Assembly: GCF_009996735.1 (NCBI RefSeq)
Contig: NZ_JAACYI010000013.1
Span: 1 to 64,000 of the forward strand
DNA: 64,000 bases
DNA from: Cellulomonas sp. APG4
GTDB taxonomy: Bacteria; Actinomycetota; Actinomycetes; Actinomycetales; Cellulomonadaceae
Direction of reading: 5' to 3'
Below the pieces are notes generated by a model, which searched no databases, was not told the DNA's origin, and saw only the letters and a list, made by a program, of their open reading frames with translations. The position numbers were made by a program, and so were the translations under genes. Every line of letters begins with the position of its first letter. The stretch's first letter is position 1. Shown here in pieces: positions 51,603 to 63,736 of this stretch.

Positions 51603-54247
51603 CGGTCTCCCTCGTCGGCCGGGTGGGTGTCCACGGGCTCGCCCGCGGGGGCGCCGCCCTGCTCGTCAGCCGAGGTGGTCCCCTGCGGCTCGTCCGTCGC
51701 CCCAGCGTCCGTCGTCAGGGCGTCCTGGTCAACGGTAGCCGCATCAGCCTCAAGGTTTCTCTCCACGTTGCGCGCAACCGAGAGGATGCGGTCCCCCGTG
51801 TCGGGCTTCGCGAGGATCACACCGGTCGCGTCACGACCGTGCACCGGGATCTCCTCGACGAGCGAGCGGACCACCTTGCCGCGCTCCATGACCACGAGGA
51901 TCTCGTCGGTCGAGGCCACCATGGTCGCGCCCACGAGCACGCCCCGGTCGTCCGGCAGGCGTGCGGCGCGCACGCCCAGGCCGCCGCGGCGCGTGCGTCG
52001 GTAGTCGAGGTTGCCGTCGGAGTTGACGCGGTGCATGTCCGAGCGCTTGGCCGTGCCGCCGTCCGTCACCGTCACCAGGAACGAACCCTCCTGGATCACG
52101 TCCATCGACAGCAGCTCGTCGTCCTCGCGGAACCGCATGCCGGTGACGCCGGACGTCGCGCGGCCCATGGGACGCAGCTCTTCCGAGGTCGCCCGGAACC
52201 GGACGGCCTGACCCTTGCGCGAGACCAGCAGCAGCTCGGAGTCCTCGTCGGCGAGAACGGCCGAGACCAGCTCGTCCGGCACGCCGTCGTCGTCCTCGCG
52301 CAGGTTGATCGCGATGAGCCCGCCCGAGCGGTTGGAGTCGTACTCCGCGAGGCGCGTCTTCTTGACCAGCCCGCGCCTGGTCGCGAGGACCAGGTACTCG
52401 GCCTGGTCGTAGTCGCGCAGGTCGACCACGCGCGCGATCTCCTCGCCCGGCTGGAAGGCCAGCAGGTTCGCGACGTGCTGCCCCTTCGAGTCGCGGCCGC
52501 CCTCGGGAAGCTCGTACGCCTTGGCGCGGTAGACCCGTCCGAGGTTCGTGAAGAAGAGCAGCCAGTGGTGGGTGGTCGTCACCCCGAAGTGCTCGACGAC
52601 GTCGTCGGCCCGCAGCTGGGCCCCGCGCACGCCCTTGCCGCCGCGCTTCTGCACGCGGTACTGGTCGCTCCGGGTCCGCTTGGCGTACCCGCCGCGGGTG
52701 ATCGTGACGACCACCTCCTCCTCGGCGATGAGGTCCTCCATCGAGACCTCACCGTCGAACGGCAGGATCTGCGTGCGCCGCTCGTCGCCGTAGCGCGCGA
52801 CGATCTCGTCGAGCTCCTCGCCGACGATCCGCCGCTGCCGCTCGGGCTTGGCCAGGATGTCCTTGAGGTCCTCGATCTTGACCATCAGGCCGTCGTACTC
52901 GTCGATGATCTTCTGCCGCTCGAGGGCCGCGAGGCGGCGCAGCTGCAGGTTGAGGATCGCGGTCGCCTGGATCTCGTCGACCTCGAGCAGGTCCATGAGG
53001 CCCGCGCGTGCCTCCTCGACGTCGGGCGAGCGGCGGATCAGCGCGATGACCTCGTCGAGCGCGTCGAGCGCCTTGAGGTAGCCGCGCAGGATGTGCGCCT
53101 TCTCCTCGGCCTCGCGCAGCCGGTACGTGGTGCGGCGCACGATCACGTCGAGCTGGTGCGTCACCCAGTGCCGCACGAACGCGTCGAGGCTCAGCGTGCG
53201 TGGGACGTCGTCGACGAGCGCGAGCATGTTCGCGCCGAACGTGTCCTGGAGCTGGGTGTGCTTGTAGAGGTTGTTGAGCACGACCTTGGCGACCGCGTCG
53301 CGCTTGAGCACGATCACGAGGCGCTGGCCGGTGCGACCCGAGGTCTCGTCGCGGATGTCCGCGATGCCCTGCACGCGGCCGTCCTTGACGAGGTCCGCGA
53401 TCTTGGCCGCGAGGTTGTCGGGGTTGACCTGGTACGGCAGCTCGGTCACCACGAGGCAGATCCGGTTCTGGATCTCCTCGACCGTCACGACCGCGCGCAT
53501 GGTGATCGAGCCGCGGCCGGTGCGGTACGCCTCCTCGATGCCCCGCCGGCCCAGGATGGTCGCGCCGGTCGGGAAGTCGGGGCCGGGGATCCGCTCGATC
53601 AGTGCCTCGAGCAGCTCCTCCTTCGAGGCCTCGGGGTTCTCGAGGTGCCAGCGCACGCCCTCCGCGAGCTCGCGCAGGTTGTGCGGCGGGATGTTCGTGG
53701 CCATTCCGACGGCGATCCCCGCGCTGCCGTTGGCGAGCAGGCTCGGGAAGCGCGCGGGCAGGACGGCGGGCTCCTGCGTACGGCCGTCGTAGTTGTCGCG
53801 GAAGTCGACGGTCTCCTCGTCGATGTCCCGCACCATCTCCATCGCGAGCGGGGCCATCTTGCACTCGGTGTACCGCGGTGCGGCGGCCGGGTCGTTCCCG
53901 GGCGAGCCGAAGTTCCCCTGCCCGGCCACGAGCGGGTAGCGCAGCGACCAGTCCTGGACCAGGCGCACCAGGGCGTCGTAGATCGCCGTGTCGCCGTGCG
54001 GGTGGTACTTGCCCATCACGTCGCCGACCACGCGGCTGCACTTCGAGAACTGCCGGTCAGGCCGGTAGCCGCCGTCGTACATCGCGTACAGGACGCGGCG
54101 GTGCACGGGCTTGAGCCCGTCCCGCACGTCGGGCAGTGCGCGCCCCACGATCACGCTCATCGCGTAGTCGAGGTAGGACCGCTGCATCTCGAGCTGCAGG
54201 TCCACCGAGCTCACTCGGTCACCGACCGGGGGAGTCACGTCCGTCAC
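51599..54247 (-). CDS. gyrA: DNA gyrase subunit A
   Basis: An 882-residue subunit that cleaves and rejoins DNA to introduce negative supercoils. It begins with the family segment [35 protein letters not shown]. The catalytic Tyr is in APRYTECKM, and the quinolone-determining region reads [15 protein letters not shown] (Thr at the E. coli Ser83 position, Asp at 87). The C-terminal pinwheel begins near [14 protein letters not shown] and has the GyrA box QKRGGKGV, needed for DNA wrapping. The last 45 residues are acidic and variable. GTG start, 61 bases after gyrB. Confidence 0.98.
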   Translation of the reverse strand: MTDVTPPVGDRVSSVDLQLEMQRSYLDYAMSVIVGRALPDVRDGLKPVHRRVLYAMYDGGYRPDRQFSKCSRVVGDVMGKYHPHGDTAIYDALVRLVQDWSLRYPLVAGQGNFGSPGNDPAAAPRYTECKMAPLAMEMVRDIDEETVDFRDNYDGRTQEPAVLPARFPSLLANGSAGIAVGMATNIPPHNLRELAEGVRWHLENPEASKEELLEALIERIPGPDFPTGATILGRRGIEEAYRTGRGSITMRAVVTVEEIQNRICLVVTELPYQVNPDNLAAKIADLVKDGRVQGIADIRDETSGRTGQRLVIVLKRDAVAKVVLNNLYKHTQLQDTFGANMLALVDDVPRTLSLDAFVRHWVTHQLDVIVRRTTYRLREAEEKAHILRGYLKALDALDEVIALIRRSPDVEEARAGLMDLLEVDEIQATAILNLQLRRLAALERQKIIDEYDGLMVKIEDLKDILAKPERQRRIVGEELDEIVARYGDERRTQILPFDGEVSMEDLIAEEEVVVTITRGGYAKRTRSDQYRVQKRGGKGVRGAQLRADDVVEHFGVTTTHHWLLFFTNLGRVYRAKAYELPEGGRDSKGQHVANLLAFQPGEEIARVVDLRDYDQAEYLVLATRRGLVKKTRLAEYDSNRSGGLIAINLREDDDGVPDELVSAVLADEDSELLLVSRKGQAVRFRATSEELRPMGRATSGVTGMRFREDDELLSMDVIQEGSFLVTVTDGGTAKRSDMHRVNSDGNLDYRRTRRGGLGVRAARLPDDRGVLVGATMVASTDEILVVMERGKVVRSLVEEIPVHGRDATGVILAKPDTGDRILSVARNVERNLEADAATVDQDALTTDAGATDEPQGTTSADEQGGAPAGEPVDTHPADEGDR

Positions 54248-54308
54248 AGGTCTCTACCTCTCGTGCGCGCGCGTGCGCGCGTCGTGTCGTGCTGCTGCTC
54301 GCCGGGCC

Positions 54309-56369
<2,061 letters not shown>

Positions 56370-56632
56370 GGGCCGTGGTGCTCCTTCGGGTGGACGTGCG
56401 CGCACGCGGCGCCCGCCGGACCGGGGCACCACGCCGGACGCCGCACAGCAGCACCGGAACGGCCCCCCGCGCACCCGTGCGAGCACCAGGAATGACAGGA
56501 GTCAGTCTACCCCGTCAACAGCCCGTCTCAGCGGTTTCCCCAGCGGTGTGGGCCGAATCCGAACCCAGGGTGTGACCAGGTGGTGGCGCGGGGCGGCTCG
56601 AGGCGTCTCAGGCCGGTTCCCGCCGATCGACG

Positions 56633-57241
56633 TCAGCCGTAGGTGTCGCGCGGCCCGCGACCCGCGACCCGTCGTCCGCCACGGCCCCACCCCGGCCCCG
56701 CAGGGCCCAGCACGGTGACCTCGCGGACCACCCCGCTGCCCAGCTCGACCTCGAGCCTGCCGAGCAGCTCGGGCACGAGCAGCCGCAGGTTCGTCGCCCA
56801 CGTGGTCGAGTCGGTGCGGATGACCAGCCTGCCCTCCTCGAAGGTCTCGGGCGTGCAGTGGTCCGCGACCTGGTCACCGACGACCTCGCGCCAGCGGCCC
56901 ACCACGCCACCCACCGACAGCTCGGCGGACCAGCCGCGTTCGGCCGCGAGCCGGGCGAGGGTGTCGCCGAGCAGGGCCGGGTCCCTGCCGTCCGCGCCCG
57001 GGCCCGACGTCGGACCCGACGTGCGTGCAGGTCGCGGCTTGCCCGGTGCCCCGGGTCGCACCCCCCTCGCGCGTGCGGCCGCCACCGCACGGTTGAGCGC
57101 GGCGCGCGCCACCTCGGCCGGCGGCGTCAGGCCGAGCTGCTCGGCCACGGGACGGTGGGGGTCCAGCGGGGTGCGACCGGCCGGCGGCGCCGGCACCTCG
57201 TCCGCCACGTCCTCATCCCGGCCGGGGACCTCATCGGACAC
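56633..57241 (-). CDS. dciA: DciA-like protein (DUF721), putative helicase-loading factor
   Basis: A 202-residue protein. The N-terminal half is Pro/Ala/Arg-rich; the DUF721/DciA domain (about 110-190) has [20 protein letters not shown] and [20 protein letters not shown], with [20 protein letters not shown]. DciA is the ancestral partner of the replicative helicase DnaB in bacteria lacking DnaC/DnaI. The GTG start overlaps the recF stop by 11 bases. Position between recF and gyrB is conserved in Actinobacteria. Confidence 0.88.
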   Translation of the reverse strand: MSDEVPGRDEDVADEVPAPPAGRTPLDPHRPVAEQLGLTPPAEVARAALNRAVAAARARGVRPGAPGKPRPARTSGPTSGPGADGRDPALLGDTLARLAAERGWSAELSVGGVVGRWREVVGDQVADHCTPETFEEGRLVIRTDSTTWATNLRLLVPELLGRLEVELGSGVVREVTVLGPAGPGWGRGGRRVAGRGPRDTYG

Positions 57242-58448
57242 GCGTGACCTGCCCCGCCATGACGTCGTAACGCGCCCCCTCGAGCTGCTCGGGCACGTCC
57301 TCGGCGACCGCGGCCGTGACGAGCACCTGCTCAGCACGCGCCACGAGGGTCGCCAGGCGCCCCCGGCGGCGCGAGTCGAGCTCGGCGAAGACGTCGTCCA
57401 GGATCAGCACCGGCTCCGAGCCCTCGCCCCAGTCCGAGATGCCGGTCCCCGCGGCGTCGTCGGGCGTGCCGTGCGTCAGCAGCTCGTAGGACGCGAGCCT
57501 GAGTGCGAGCGCGTACGACCACGACTCGCCGTGGCTCGCGTAGCCCTTGGCGGGGAGCCCACCGAGGGTCAGGACGAGGTCGTCACGGTGCGGGCCGACG
57601 AGGTTGACGCCCCGGTCGATCTCCTGCGTTCGGCGCCGGCTCATCGCCTCGAGCAGCTGCGCCTCGAGCAGCTCGGTGGTCGCGTCGAGGTGCGGCACCC
57701 GCTCGGCGCCGCCCGGCTCGTCGTCCTGGGCCTGGACGAGCGACGACCGGTACCCCAGCTCTGCGGCCCCCTGCCCGTCGCTGACCTGCGCGTACGCGCG
57801 TTCGACGTGCGGCGCCAGGTGGTTCACGAGCCGCACCCGGCGCGCAAGGATCTGCGCGCCGAGATGGGCGAGGCGCCCGTCCCAGACGTCGAGGGTGCGC
57901 AGGTCAGCCTCCTCGTCCCCGCGCCGTCCGCGGCGCACGGCACCTGCCGACTTGAGCAGCGCACCACGCTGACGCAGCACACGCTCGTAGTCCGCGAGGA
58001 GGCCCGCGGTCCGCGGCGCGACCTGCACCGCGAGGTCGTCGAGGAAGCGGCGGCGCGTGTCCGGGTCCCCCTTGACGAGCGCCAGGTCCTCGGGCGCGAA
58101 GAGCACGGTGCGCAGGATGCCGAGGACGTCACGCGCGCGACGCGTAGGGGCACGGTTCACCTGCGCACGGTTGGCCCGGCCCGGGTTGATCTCGAGCTCG
58201 ACGAGGCTCGAGCGGTCCCCACGCGCAGCACGCAGGCGCACGACAGCGCGCGGGGCACCCGCGCGCACGAGCGCGGCATCGGTCGGGACCCGGTGGCTGC
58301 CGAGCGTCGCGACGTAGCCGACCGCCTCGACGAGGTTCGTCTTGCCCTGGCCGTTGGGACCGACGAGGGCGCTGACGCCGGGCTCCAGCGTCACGTCGAC
58401 CTGCTCGTAGGAGCGGAAGTCGGTCAGGGAGAGGGCGCTGACGTGCAC
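57231..58448 (-). CDS. recF: DNA replication and repair protein RecF
   Basis: A 405-residue SMC-like ATPase that helps load RecA at gaps through RecO and RecR. It starts [19 protein letters not shown]; Walker [10 protein letters not shown], signature [15 protein letters not shown] and Walker [18 protein letters not shown] are all present. GTG start two bases after the gnd stop. Part of dnaN-gnd-recF-dciA. Confidence 0.97.
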   Translation of the reverse strand: MHVSALSLTDFRSYEQVDVTLEPGVSALVGPNGQGKTNLVEAVGYVATLGSHRVPTDAALVRAGAPRAVVRLRAARGDRSSLVELEINPGRANRAQVNRAPTRRARDVLGILRTVLFAPEDLALVKGDPDTRRRFLDDLAVQVAPRTAGLLADYERVLRQRGALLKSAGAVRRGRRGDEEADLRTLDVWDGRLAHLGAQILARRVRLVNHLAPHVERAYAQVSDGQGAAELGYRSSLVQAQDDEPGGAERVPHLDATTELLEAQLLEAMSRRRTQEIDRGVNLVGPHRDDLVLTLGGLPAKGYASHGESWSYALALRLASYELLTHGTPDDAAGTGISDWGEGSEPVLILDDVFAELDSRRRGRLATLVARAEQVLVTAAVAEDVPEQLEGARYDVMAGQVTRVR

Positions 58449-58449
58449 G

Positions 58450-59346
58450 TCAGGCGGGCGGGCCGGCGGGCCGCACGGCGTGCCCGCCGAACTGCTGGCG
58501 AAGTGCGGCGACGGCCTTCATCGCGGGGGAGTCCACCTGGCGCGACGAGAAGCGCGCGAAGAGCGCGGCCGAGATCACGGGGAGCGGGACCGCCTGGTCG
58601 ATCGCCTCGTCCACCGTCCAACGTCCCTCGCCGGAGTCCTCGACGAAGTCGTCGATCGAGGCGAGCGACGGATCCTGCTCGAGGGCCTCGACGAGCAGGT
58701 CGAGGAGCCAGGACCGCACCACGGTGCCCTGCGTCCACGCGCGGAGCGTGCCCGTCACGTCGGTGACGACGTCCTGGGCGACCAGCAGCTCGTAACCCTC
58801 GGCGTAGGCCTGCATGAGCCCGTACTCGATGCCGTTGTGCACCATCTTCGCGTAGTGGCCCGCGCCCACGGAGCCCGCGTGGACGAAGCCGTTCGCGCGC
58901 TCACCGTCGGGACGGAGGGCGTCGAACACGGGCATGAGGCGCGCGATGTCGTCCTCGGCGCCGCCCGCCATGAGGCCGTAGCCGTTGGTGAGGCCCCAGA
59001 CGCCGCCCGAGACGCCGACGTCCACGTAGCCGATCCCGTGCTCGGCGAGGCGGGCCGCGTGCTCGCGGTCGTCGGTGAAGTGGGAGTTCCCACCCTCCAC
59101 CACGAGGTCCCCGGCCGTCAGCAGGCCGGCGAGCTCCTCGACCACACCGCGAGTCACGTCCCCTGCGGGCACCATGACCCATACGACGCGCCCGCCCTCG
59201 GGCAGCGCCGCGACAAGCTCGCCGAGGCTCGCGACGTCCGAGACGTCGGGGTTGCGGTCGTAGCCCGTGACCTCGACCCCGCGTTCGCGCATGCGGGTGC
59301 GCATGTTCGCACCCATCTTGCCGAGACCGACGAGACCGATGTGCAT
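58450..59346 (-). CDS. gnd: 6-phosphogluconate dehydrogenase, short (GndA) type
   Basis: A 298-residue oxidoreductase of the pentose phosphate pathway (6-phosphogluconate to ribulose-5-phosphate and CO2). Rossmann start [20 protein letters not shown]; substrate region [11 protein letters not shown] and [16 protein letters not shown]; catalytic Lys in [21 protein letters not shown]. About 300 residues marks the short form, often NAD-preferring, rather than the 470-residue enzyme. ATG at 59346 is preferred over GTG at 59355. Insertion between dnaN and recF is usual in Actinobacteria. Confidence 0.95.
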   Translation of the reverse strand: MHIGLVGLGKMGANMRTRMRERGVEVTGYDRNPDVSDVASLGELVAALPEGGRVVWVMVPAGDVTRGVVEELAGLLTAGDLVVEGGNSHFTDDREHAARLAEHGIGYVDVGVSGGVWGLTNGYGLMAGGAEDDIARLMPVFDALRPDGERANGFVHAGSVGAGHYAKMVHNGIEYGLMQAYAEGYELLVAQDVVTDVTGTLRAWTQGTVVRSWLLDLLVEALEQDPSLASIDDFVEDSGEGRWTVDEAIDQAVPLPVISAALFARFSSRQVDSPAMKAVAALRQQFGGHAVRPAGPPA

Positions 59347-59356
59347 GTGCTCCACC

Positions 59357-60487
59357 TCAGCTGGCGAATCGGATCGGCACCAGGAGGTACCGATAGCTCC
59401 TGTCGTCGTCCCCCTCGAGGCTCTCCTGACCGGTGAACTCGACCGGCTTGTTCGGGTGGGTGAACGACATCCGGACGAAGTCCGTGCTCAGGGCACCGAG
59501 CCCGTCGAGCAGGAACTGCGGGTTGAAGGCGACCGTGATGTCCTCACCCGTGAGTGCGGACTCGAGCGCCTCCGACGCCTGGGCATCGTCTCCCTGGCCG
59601 GCGTCGAGCACAACCTGGCCCTCGGAGAACGCGAGCCGGATCGGGGTGTTGCGCTCGGCGACGAGCGAGACACGTCGGGCCGCCTCGGTGAGCTGCTGGG
59701 TCGACACGACCGCGTGGATCGGCGTCTCGTCCGGGAACAGGCGGCGCACGGCCGGGTAGTCGCCGTCGACCAGGAGGGAGGTCGTGTGACGTCCACCGGC
59801 CTCGAAGCCGATGAGGTCGACACCCGCACCGGTCGCGAGCGCGACGGTCACCTGGTCCGAGCCACCCAGGGACTTGGCGGCGTCGGACAACGTGCGCGCA
59901 CGCACGAGCGCGACCTGCGAGATGCCGGGGCTGGCCGGCGTCCACGTGAGCTCACGCAGCGCGAGGCGGTAACGGTCGGTCGCGAGCATGGTGATCGTGT
60001 CGTCGTCGATCTCCATGCGCACGCCCGTGAGGAGGGGGAGCGTGTCGTCACGGCTCGCGGCGACGGTCACCTGGGCGACCGCCTGGGTGAGGGCATCGCC
60101 TGCGATGCTCCCCACGACGTCGGGCATGGCCGGGAGGGCGGGGTAGTCCTCGACCGGCATCGTGAGCAGGGTGAACCGGCTCGCACCGCAGGTCACGGTC
60201 ACCTTGGAGCCGTCGAGCACCACGTCCACGGGCTTGGGGGGCAGCGCGCGCGAGATCTCCGCGAGGAGCCGGCCGGAGACGAGCACCACTCCCGGCTCGC
60301 TCACGTCTGCCGCGATCTCCGAACGTGCCGAGACCTCGTAGTCGAAGCTCGAGAGCTGGACGACGCCCGAGGAGTCGGCCTCGAGGCGCACACCGGCGAG
60401 CACGGGGACCGGGGGGCGGGTGGGCAGCGACCGAGCGGTCCAGGTGACCGCCTCGGCAAGGACGTCCCGGTCGACCCTGAACCTCAT
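59357..60487 (-). CDS. dnaN: DNA polymerase III beta sliding clamp
   Basis: A 376-residue clamp made of three repeated domains, with MRFRVDRDVLAEAVTWTARS, PVPVLAGVRLEADSSGVVQL, MLATDRYRLALREL and, at the end, SYRYLLVPIRFAS. The ATG at 60487 follows GAGGG at about 60496-60500. It is the first gene left of oriC and is transcribed away from it. Confidence 0.98.
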   Translation of the reverse strand: MRFRVDRDVLAEAVTWTARSLPTRPPVPVLAGVRLEADSSGVVQLSSFDYEVSARSEIAADVSEPGVVLVSGRLLAEISRALPPKPVDVVLDGSKVTVTCGASRFTLLTMPVEDYPALPAMPDVVGSIAGDALTQAVAQVTVAASRDDTLPLLTGVRMEIDDDTITMLATDRYRLALRELTWTPASPGISQVALVRARTLSDAAKSLGGSDQVTVALATGAGVDLIGFEAGGRHTTSLLVDGDYPAVRRLFPDETPIHAVVSTQQLTEAARRVSLVAERNTPIRLAFSEGQVVLDAGQGDDAQASEALESALTGEDITVAFNPQFLLDGLGALSTDFVRMSFTHPNKPVEFTGQESLEGDDDRSYRYLLVPIRFAS

Positions 60488-60964
60488 CGCTGTTTCCCTC
60501 CGCACGCAGGCAGCGCCGCGTGCCCGACGGCGCGCGGCTGATCCGTGTGAACAGTACGCGAGACGACCGTCACGGGGTACGCACGCGGACCACGTCGTCC
60601 GGGGCGGCTCTGCGTGATCACCCGGACGCTCGTCGGGCGCACCCGTAGGACGACTGTTCACACCTGTGGACATCCCTGTGGACGGCCGTGGACAGAGGCA
60701 CCCGTCCGTGTGGACACGTGTGGTCCCGTCCGTGGACGGCAGGTGAACAACATCCCGTCGTCCACGACGACCCCGCGCCGTCAACTACTCCGTCCTCAGC
60801 CGGTCCACACCCAGATCCGCTCGCTGACCTGCACGTCGACCGTGTGTCCACACTCTCCACACGACCGATGACGATGACGAGAACTTCCATCGAGGGGAGA
60901 TCGCACGCCTTCATCCCTGGCGGGCGTGGAGGCGGGGGTCGACCGGGAGCGACCCGGTAGTGCC
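60488..60964. other. Chromosomal replication origin (oriC)
   Basis: The 477-base dnaN-dnaA gap holds a cluster of degenerate DnaA boxes with the core TCCACA. In TGTGGA orientation: 60665, 60677, 60709 (TGTGGACAT, TGTGGACGG, TGTGGACAC), and weaker CGTGGAC at 60687 and 60731. In TCCACA orientation: 60654 (CTGTTCACA), 60801 (CGGTCCACA), 60844 (GTGTCCACA), 60853 (CTCTCCACA). The two orientations face each other. No clear AT-rich unwinding element is visible by eye. No gene lies here. Confidence 0.9.
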
Positions 60965-62422
60965 TCAGCCCCGGTGCTGCTGCTTGATGCGGTTCGTGAG
61001 CTCGGTGACCTGGTTGTAGATCGACCGGCGCTCCGCCATCAGCTCACGGATCTTGCGGTTGGCGTGCATCACCGTGGTGTGGTCGCGGCCGCCGAACTGC
61101 TGACCGATCTTGGGCAGGCTCATGTCCGTCAGCTCGCGGCAGAGGTACATCGCGATCTGCCGTGCGGTCACGAGGACGCGCGAGCGCGAGCTGCCGCACA
61201 GGTCGTCGATCGTGAGCCCGAAGTAGCTTGCGGTCTGCCCGATGATCGCCGCGGCCGTGATCTCGGCGGTGTCGTCGTCGGTGATCAGGTCCTTGAGGAC
61301 GATCTCGGCGAGTGCAAGGTCGACCTGCTGCCGGTTGAGGTTCGCGAACGCGGTGACGCGGATCAGTGCGCCCTCGAGCTCGCGGATGTTGGTGGAGATC
61401 TTCGAGGCGATGTACTCGAGCACGTCGTGCGGCGCCTGGAGGTTCTCGCTGCCGGCCTTCTTCCGCAGGATCGCGATGCGCGTCTCGAGGTCCGGCGGCT
61501 GGACGTCGGTGATGAGCCCCCACTCGAACCGCGACCTCATGCGGTCCTCGAACCCGTTGAGCTGCTTGGGCGGCAGGTCGGAGGTGATGACGACCTGCTT
61601 GTTCGCGTTGTGGAGCGTGTTGAACGTGTGGAAGAACTCCTCCATCGTCTGTTCCTTGCCCTGAAGGAACTGGATGTCGTCGATGAGGAGGACGTCCACC
61701 TCGCGGTAGCGCCTCTGGAACGCACCGGCGCGGCCCTCGCCGATGGAGTTGATGAAGTCGTTGGTGAACTCTTCCGAGTTCACGTACCGCACCCTGATCC
61801 CTGAGTAGAGCGACTGCGCGTAGTGCCCGATGGCGTGCAGGAGGTGGGTCTTGCCCAGCCCGGAGTCGCCGTAGATGAACAGCGGGTTGTACGCCTTGGC
61901 GGGCGCCTCGGCGACAGCGACGGCTGCGGCGTGGGCGAACCGGTTCGAGGACCCGATGACGAAGGTCTCGAAGAGGTACTTGGGATTGAGCCGCGCCGGC
62001 TCGGCGGGCGGCCGGCTCGAGGTGGGCCGCGCGGGGGCGCGGTCCTCGGGACGGGGTCCGGTGTCCTCGAGGTCGCCTTCGGCTGCGGAGTCCGGGCGGC
62101 GGACGGTGCCGAGCCGGTACCCGTCGTCTGCGGTGCGCGCGGGCTCGGCGTCGTCGAGCGCCGGGTCGACGGTCACGGCGAACCGGGCGTCCCTCTCGAG
62201 CACGGCGGTCAGGGCCCGTGTGATCTCCGTGCGGACGCGGGACTCGAGGTAGTCCTTCGTGAAGTCGTTGCCCACGGCGAGCAGCACGGTCCCGTCGAGC
62301 AACCCCATGGGTTCGGCCAGGCGGATGAACGCCAGCTGCTGCGCGCTCGTCGCCGGGTCGCGCGAGATGAGGTCGATGGCGGTGGCCCACACCTCGGCGA
62401 TGGGGTCGTCCTGTGCTGGCAC
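60965..62422 (-). CDS. dnaA: Chromosomal replication initiator DnaA
   Basis: A 485-residue AAA+ initiator. Domain I (about 1-90, [20 protein letters not shown]), an acidic/Pro linker, AAA+ domain with [23 protein letters not shown] (Walker A), [18 protein letters not shown] (Walker B) and the domain IV helix-turn-helix ending with [15 protein letters not shown], the DnaA-box-binding signature. GTG at 62422 has AGGAG seven bases upstream. It lies right of oriC and is transcribed toward it; boxes upstream of the gene suggest autoregulation. Confidence 0.98.
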   Translation of the reverse strand: MPAQDDPIAEVWATAIDLISRDPATSAQQLAFIRLAEPMGLLDGTVLLAVGNDFTKDYLESRVRTEITRALTAVLERDARFAVTVDPALDDAEPARTADDGYRLGTVRRPDSAAEGDLEDTGPRPEDRAPARPTSSRPPAEPARLNPKYLFETFVIGSSNRFAHAAAVAVAEAPAKAYNPLFIYGDSGLGKTHLLHAIGHYAQSLYSGIRVRYVNSEEFTNDFINSIGEGRAGAFQRRYREVDVLLIDDIQFLQGKEQTMEEFFHTFNTLHNANKQVVITSDLPPKQLNGFEDRMRSRFEWGLITDVQPPDLETRIAILRKKAGSENLQAPHDVLEYIASKISTNIRELEGALIRVTAFANLNRQQVDLALAEIVLKDLITDDDTAEITAAAIIGQTASYFGLTIDDLCGSSRSRVLVTARQIAMYLCRELTDMSLPKIGQQFGGRDHTTVMHANRKIRELMAERRSIYNQVTELTNRIKQQHRG

Positions 62423-62460
62423 TGAGGGGCTCCTGGTCTGCGCTGCGCGAGGCGTCGTCC

Positions 62461-62487
62461 GCGAGAAGTCTCGCACGGTGAACCGTG
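62461..62487. repeat. Two adjacent 6-2-6 palindromes in the dnaA leader
   Basis: GCGAGA-AG-TCTCGC (62461-62474) and CACGGT-GA-ACCGTG (62474-62487) touch end to end, about 40-65 bases upstream of the dnaA start codon. The second overlaps a near-consensus DnaA box (TGATCCACA at 62486). Two-base loops suggest DNA operators rather than RNA hairpins. Confidence 0.55.
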
Positions 62488-62565
62488 ATCCACACAGTTG
62501 TCCACAGACTGTGCGTGCAGGTCCGCCGCACGGGACGGGGACGTGAGGGACCCGGTCTGTCCACA
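62486..62565. promoter_or_regulatory. DnaA boxes upstream of dnaA
   Basis: TTGTCCACA at 62498-62506 matches the actinobacterial DnaA-box consensus exactly; TGATCCACA (62486-62494) and CTGTCCACA (62557-62565) differ by one base from consensus forms. They lie in the 457-base gap between dnaA and rpmH, where DnaA autoregulates in other bacteria. The rest of this gap holds the rpmH promoter and no gene. Confidence 0.75.
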
Positions 62566-62685
62566 GAGTTGTGCAGAGCTGTGGGTGCAGCCGATCATCC
62601 TGCCTCGGTGTGTCGGCGGCACGATTCGGCCGGAAGGGTGGATCCTGGAGAGTTGTGGTCGCCCCGCGCGAGCGAGACGTGTGGT

Positions 62686-62714
62686 TTGACCCCCGCGTGC
62701 CCTCCGCGTACCGT
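62686..62714 (+). promoter_or_regulatory. rpmH promoter (housekeeping sigma)
   Basis: TTGACC (62686-62691), 17-base spacer, TACCGT (62709-62714). A similar element precedes rpmH in other actinobacteria. It leaves a leader of about 160 bases before rpmH. Confidence 0.7.
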
Positions 62715-62879
62715 TGCACAGCCGTTCGTGACGGCTCTTGTCAGCGTGCCCGTGCATCGCCCGCCGGCCTGGTCCCCGACCGAGGCCAGTGCTGGGCGGA
62801 GGTGTGGGTAGGAGCCGCCCGACCGTACCGAGTGTCCGCCGACCAGGCGGTGACCTGAACCGAACCAGTGGAGTCCGAC

Positions 62880-63017
62880 GTGTCGAAGCGCACCTTCCAG
62901 CCGAACAACCGGCGTCGAGCCAAGACCCACGGCTTCCGGCTGCGCATGCGCACCCGGGCCGGCCGCGCGATCCTCGCCGCTCGCCGGCGCAAGGGTCGGT
63001 CCGAGCTCTCCGCCTGA
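62880..63017 (+). CDS. rpmH: 50S ribosomal protein L34
   Basis: Forty-five residues, very basic: [20 protein letters not shown] followed by [20 protein letters not shown]. This is the full L34 sequence pattern. GTG start with GGAG seven bases upstream. rnpA begins seven bases after the stop. Confidence 0.98.
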   Translation: MSKRTFQPNNRRRAKTHGFRLRMRTRAGRAILAARRRKGRSELSA

Positions 63018-63023
63018 GCGCGG

Positions 63024-63383
63024 GTGCTTCCCGCACCCCTGCGACTGCGCCGGTCCGAGGACTTCGCGCATGCCGTCCGCAGGGGTGCCCGGGCAGGCCG
63101 TGACACGCTCGTCGTGCACTGCGTGAGGACCCACGGGCCCGACGGGCTCGTGGGCTTCGTCGTCGCAAGGTCGGTGGGCAACGCGGTCGTCCGGAACAAG
63201 GTCAGACGGAGGTTGCGAGGCGTGGTGGTCGAGCACAGCGACGCCCTGCCCGGTGGTGCGCACATCGTGGTGCGCGCCCTGCCCGCTGCCGCGACCGCGC
63301 CGTACGCGCGCCTGCGTGACGACTACCTCTCGGCGCTCGGCACGGCGGTGCGCCGCGCGCGTCCTGTCGACGGCGACGCGTGA
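63024..63383 (+). CDS. rnpA: Ribonuclease P protein component
   Basis: A 119-residue basic protein that assists the P RNA in trimming tRNA 5' ends. It has [40 protein letters not shown] and [10 protein letters not shown]; the central RNR-like motif ([10 protein letters not shown]) is the RNA-binding signature. GTG start. Stop overlaps the yidD start. Confidence 0.95.
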   Translation: MLPAPLRLRRSEDFAHAVRRGARAGRDTLVVHCVRTHGPDGLVGFVVARSVGNAVVRNKVRRRLRGVVVEHSDALPGGAHIVVRALPAAATAPYARLRDDYLSALGTAVRRARPVDGDA

Positions 63384-63736
63384 TGACCGCGGCCACGGCC
63401 GGGAGGTCGTTCCCGAGGCGAGGCCTCGAGCTCGTACGCGCCGTGCCGAGGCTGCTCCTCGTCGCACTCATCCGCGTGTACCAGACACTCGTGTCGCCGA
63501 TGACGGGCCCCAGCTGCCGCTACTACCCCTCCTGCTCGCAGTACGCCCTGGTCGCCGTCCAGCGCCACGGTGCCCTCCGCGGGAGCTGGCTCGCCGGGCG
63601 ACGGCTGCTGCGCTGCCACCCCTGGAGTCCGGGCGGTGTCGACGACGTGCCTCCGGCGAAGGTTCCTGATGCAGGTGCTCGTCCCCAGCGCTCGACCGAG
63701 CACGCGACCGACCCAACGAGGAGCTCCACCCGATGA
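63380..63736 (+). CDS. yidD: Membrane protein insertion efficiency factor YidD
   Basis: About 118 residues with the family core [40 protein letters not shown] and RCHPWSPGG, including the paired Cys residues. YidD assists YidC in membrane insertion. GTG at 63380 overlaps rnpA; an ATG at 63383 is also possible. The C-terminal 30 residues are Pro/Arg/Thr-rich. Stop overlaps yidC (ATGA). Confidence 0.94.
   Translation: MMTAATAGRSFPRRGLELVRAVPRLLLVALIRVYQTLVSPMTGPSCRYYPSCSQYALVAVQRHGALRGSWLAGRRLLRCHPWSPGGVDDVPPAKVPDAGARPQRSTEHATDPTRSSTR

Noticed and set aside
51599-54247. Fluoroquinolone-resistance change in GyrA (Thr at the E. coli Ser83 position)
   Set aside because: Thr is a common wild-type residue at this position in many bacteria, so it is not evidence of resistance.
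60488-62879. parS partition site
   Set aside because: I looked for TGTTTCACGTGAAACA or close matches around oriC and saw none; it probably lies beyond yidC.
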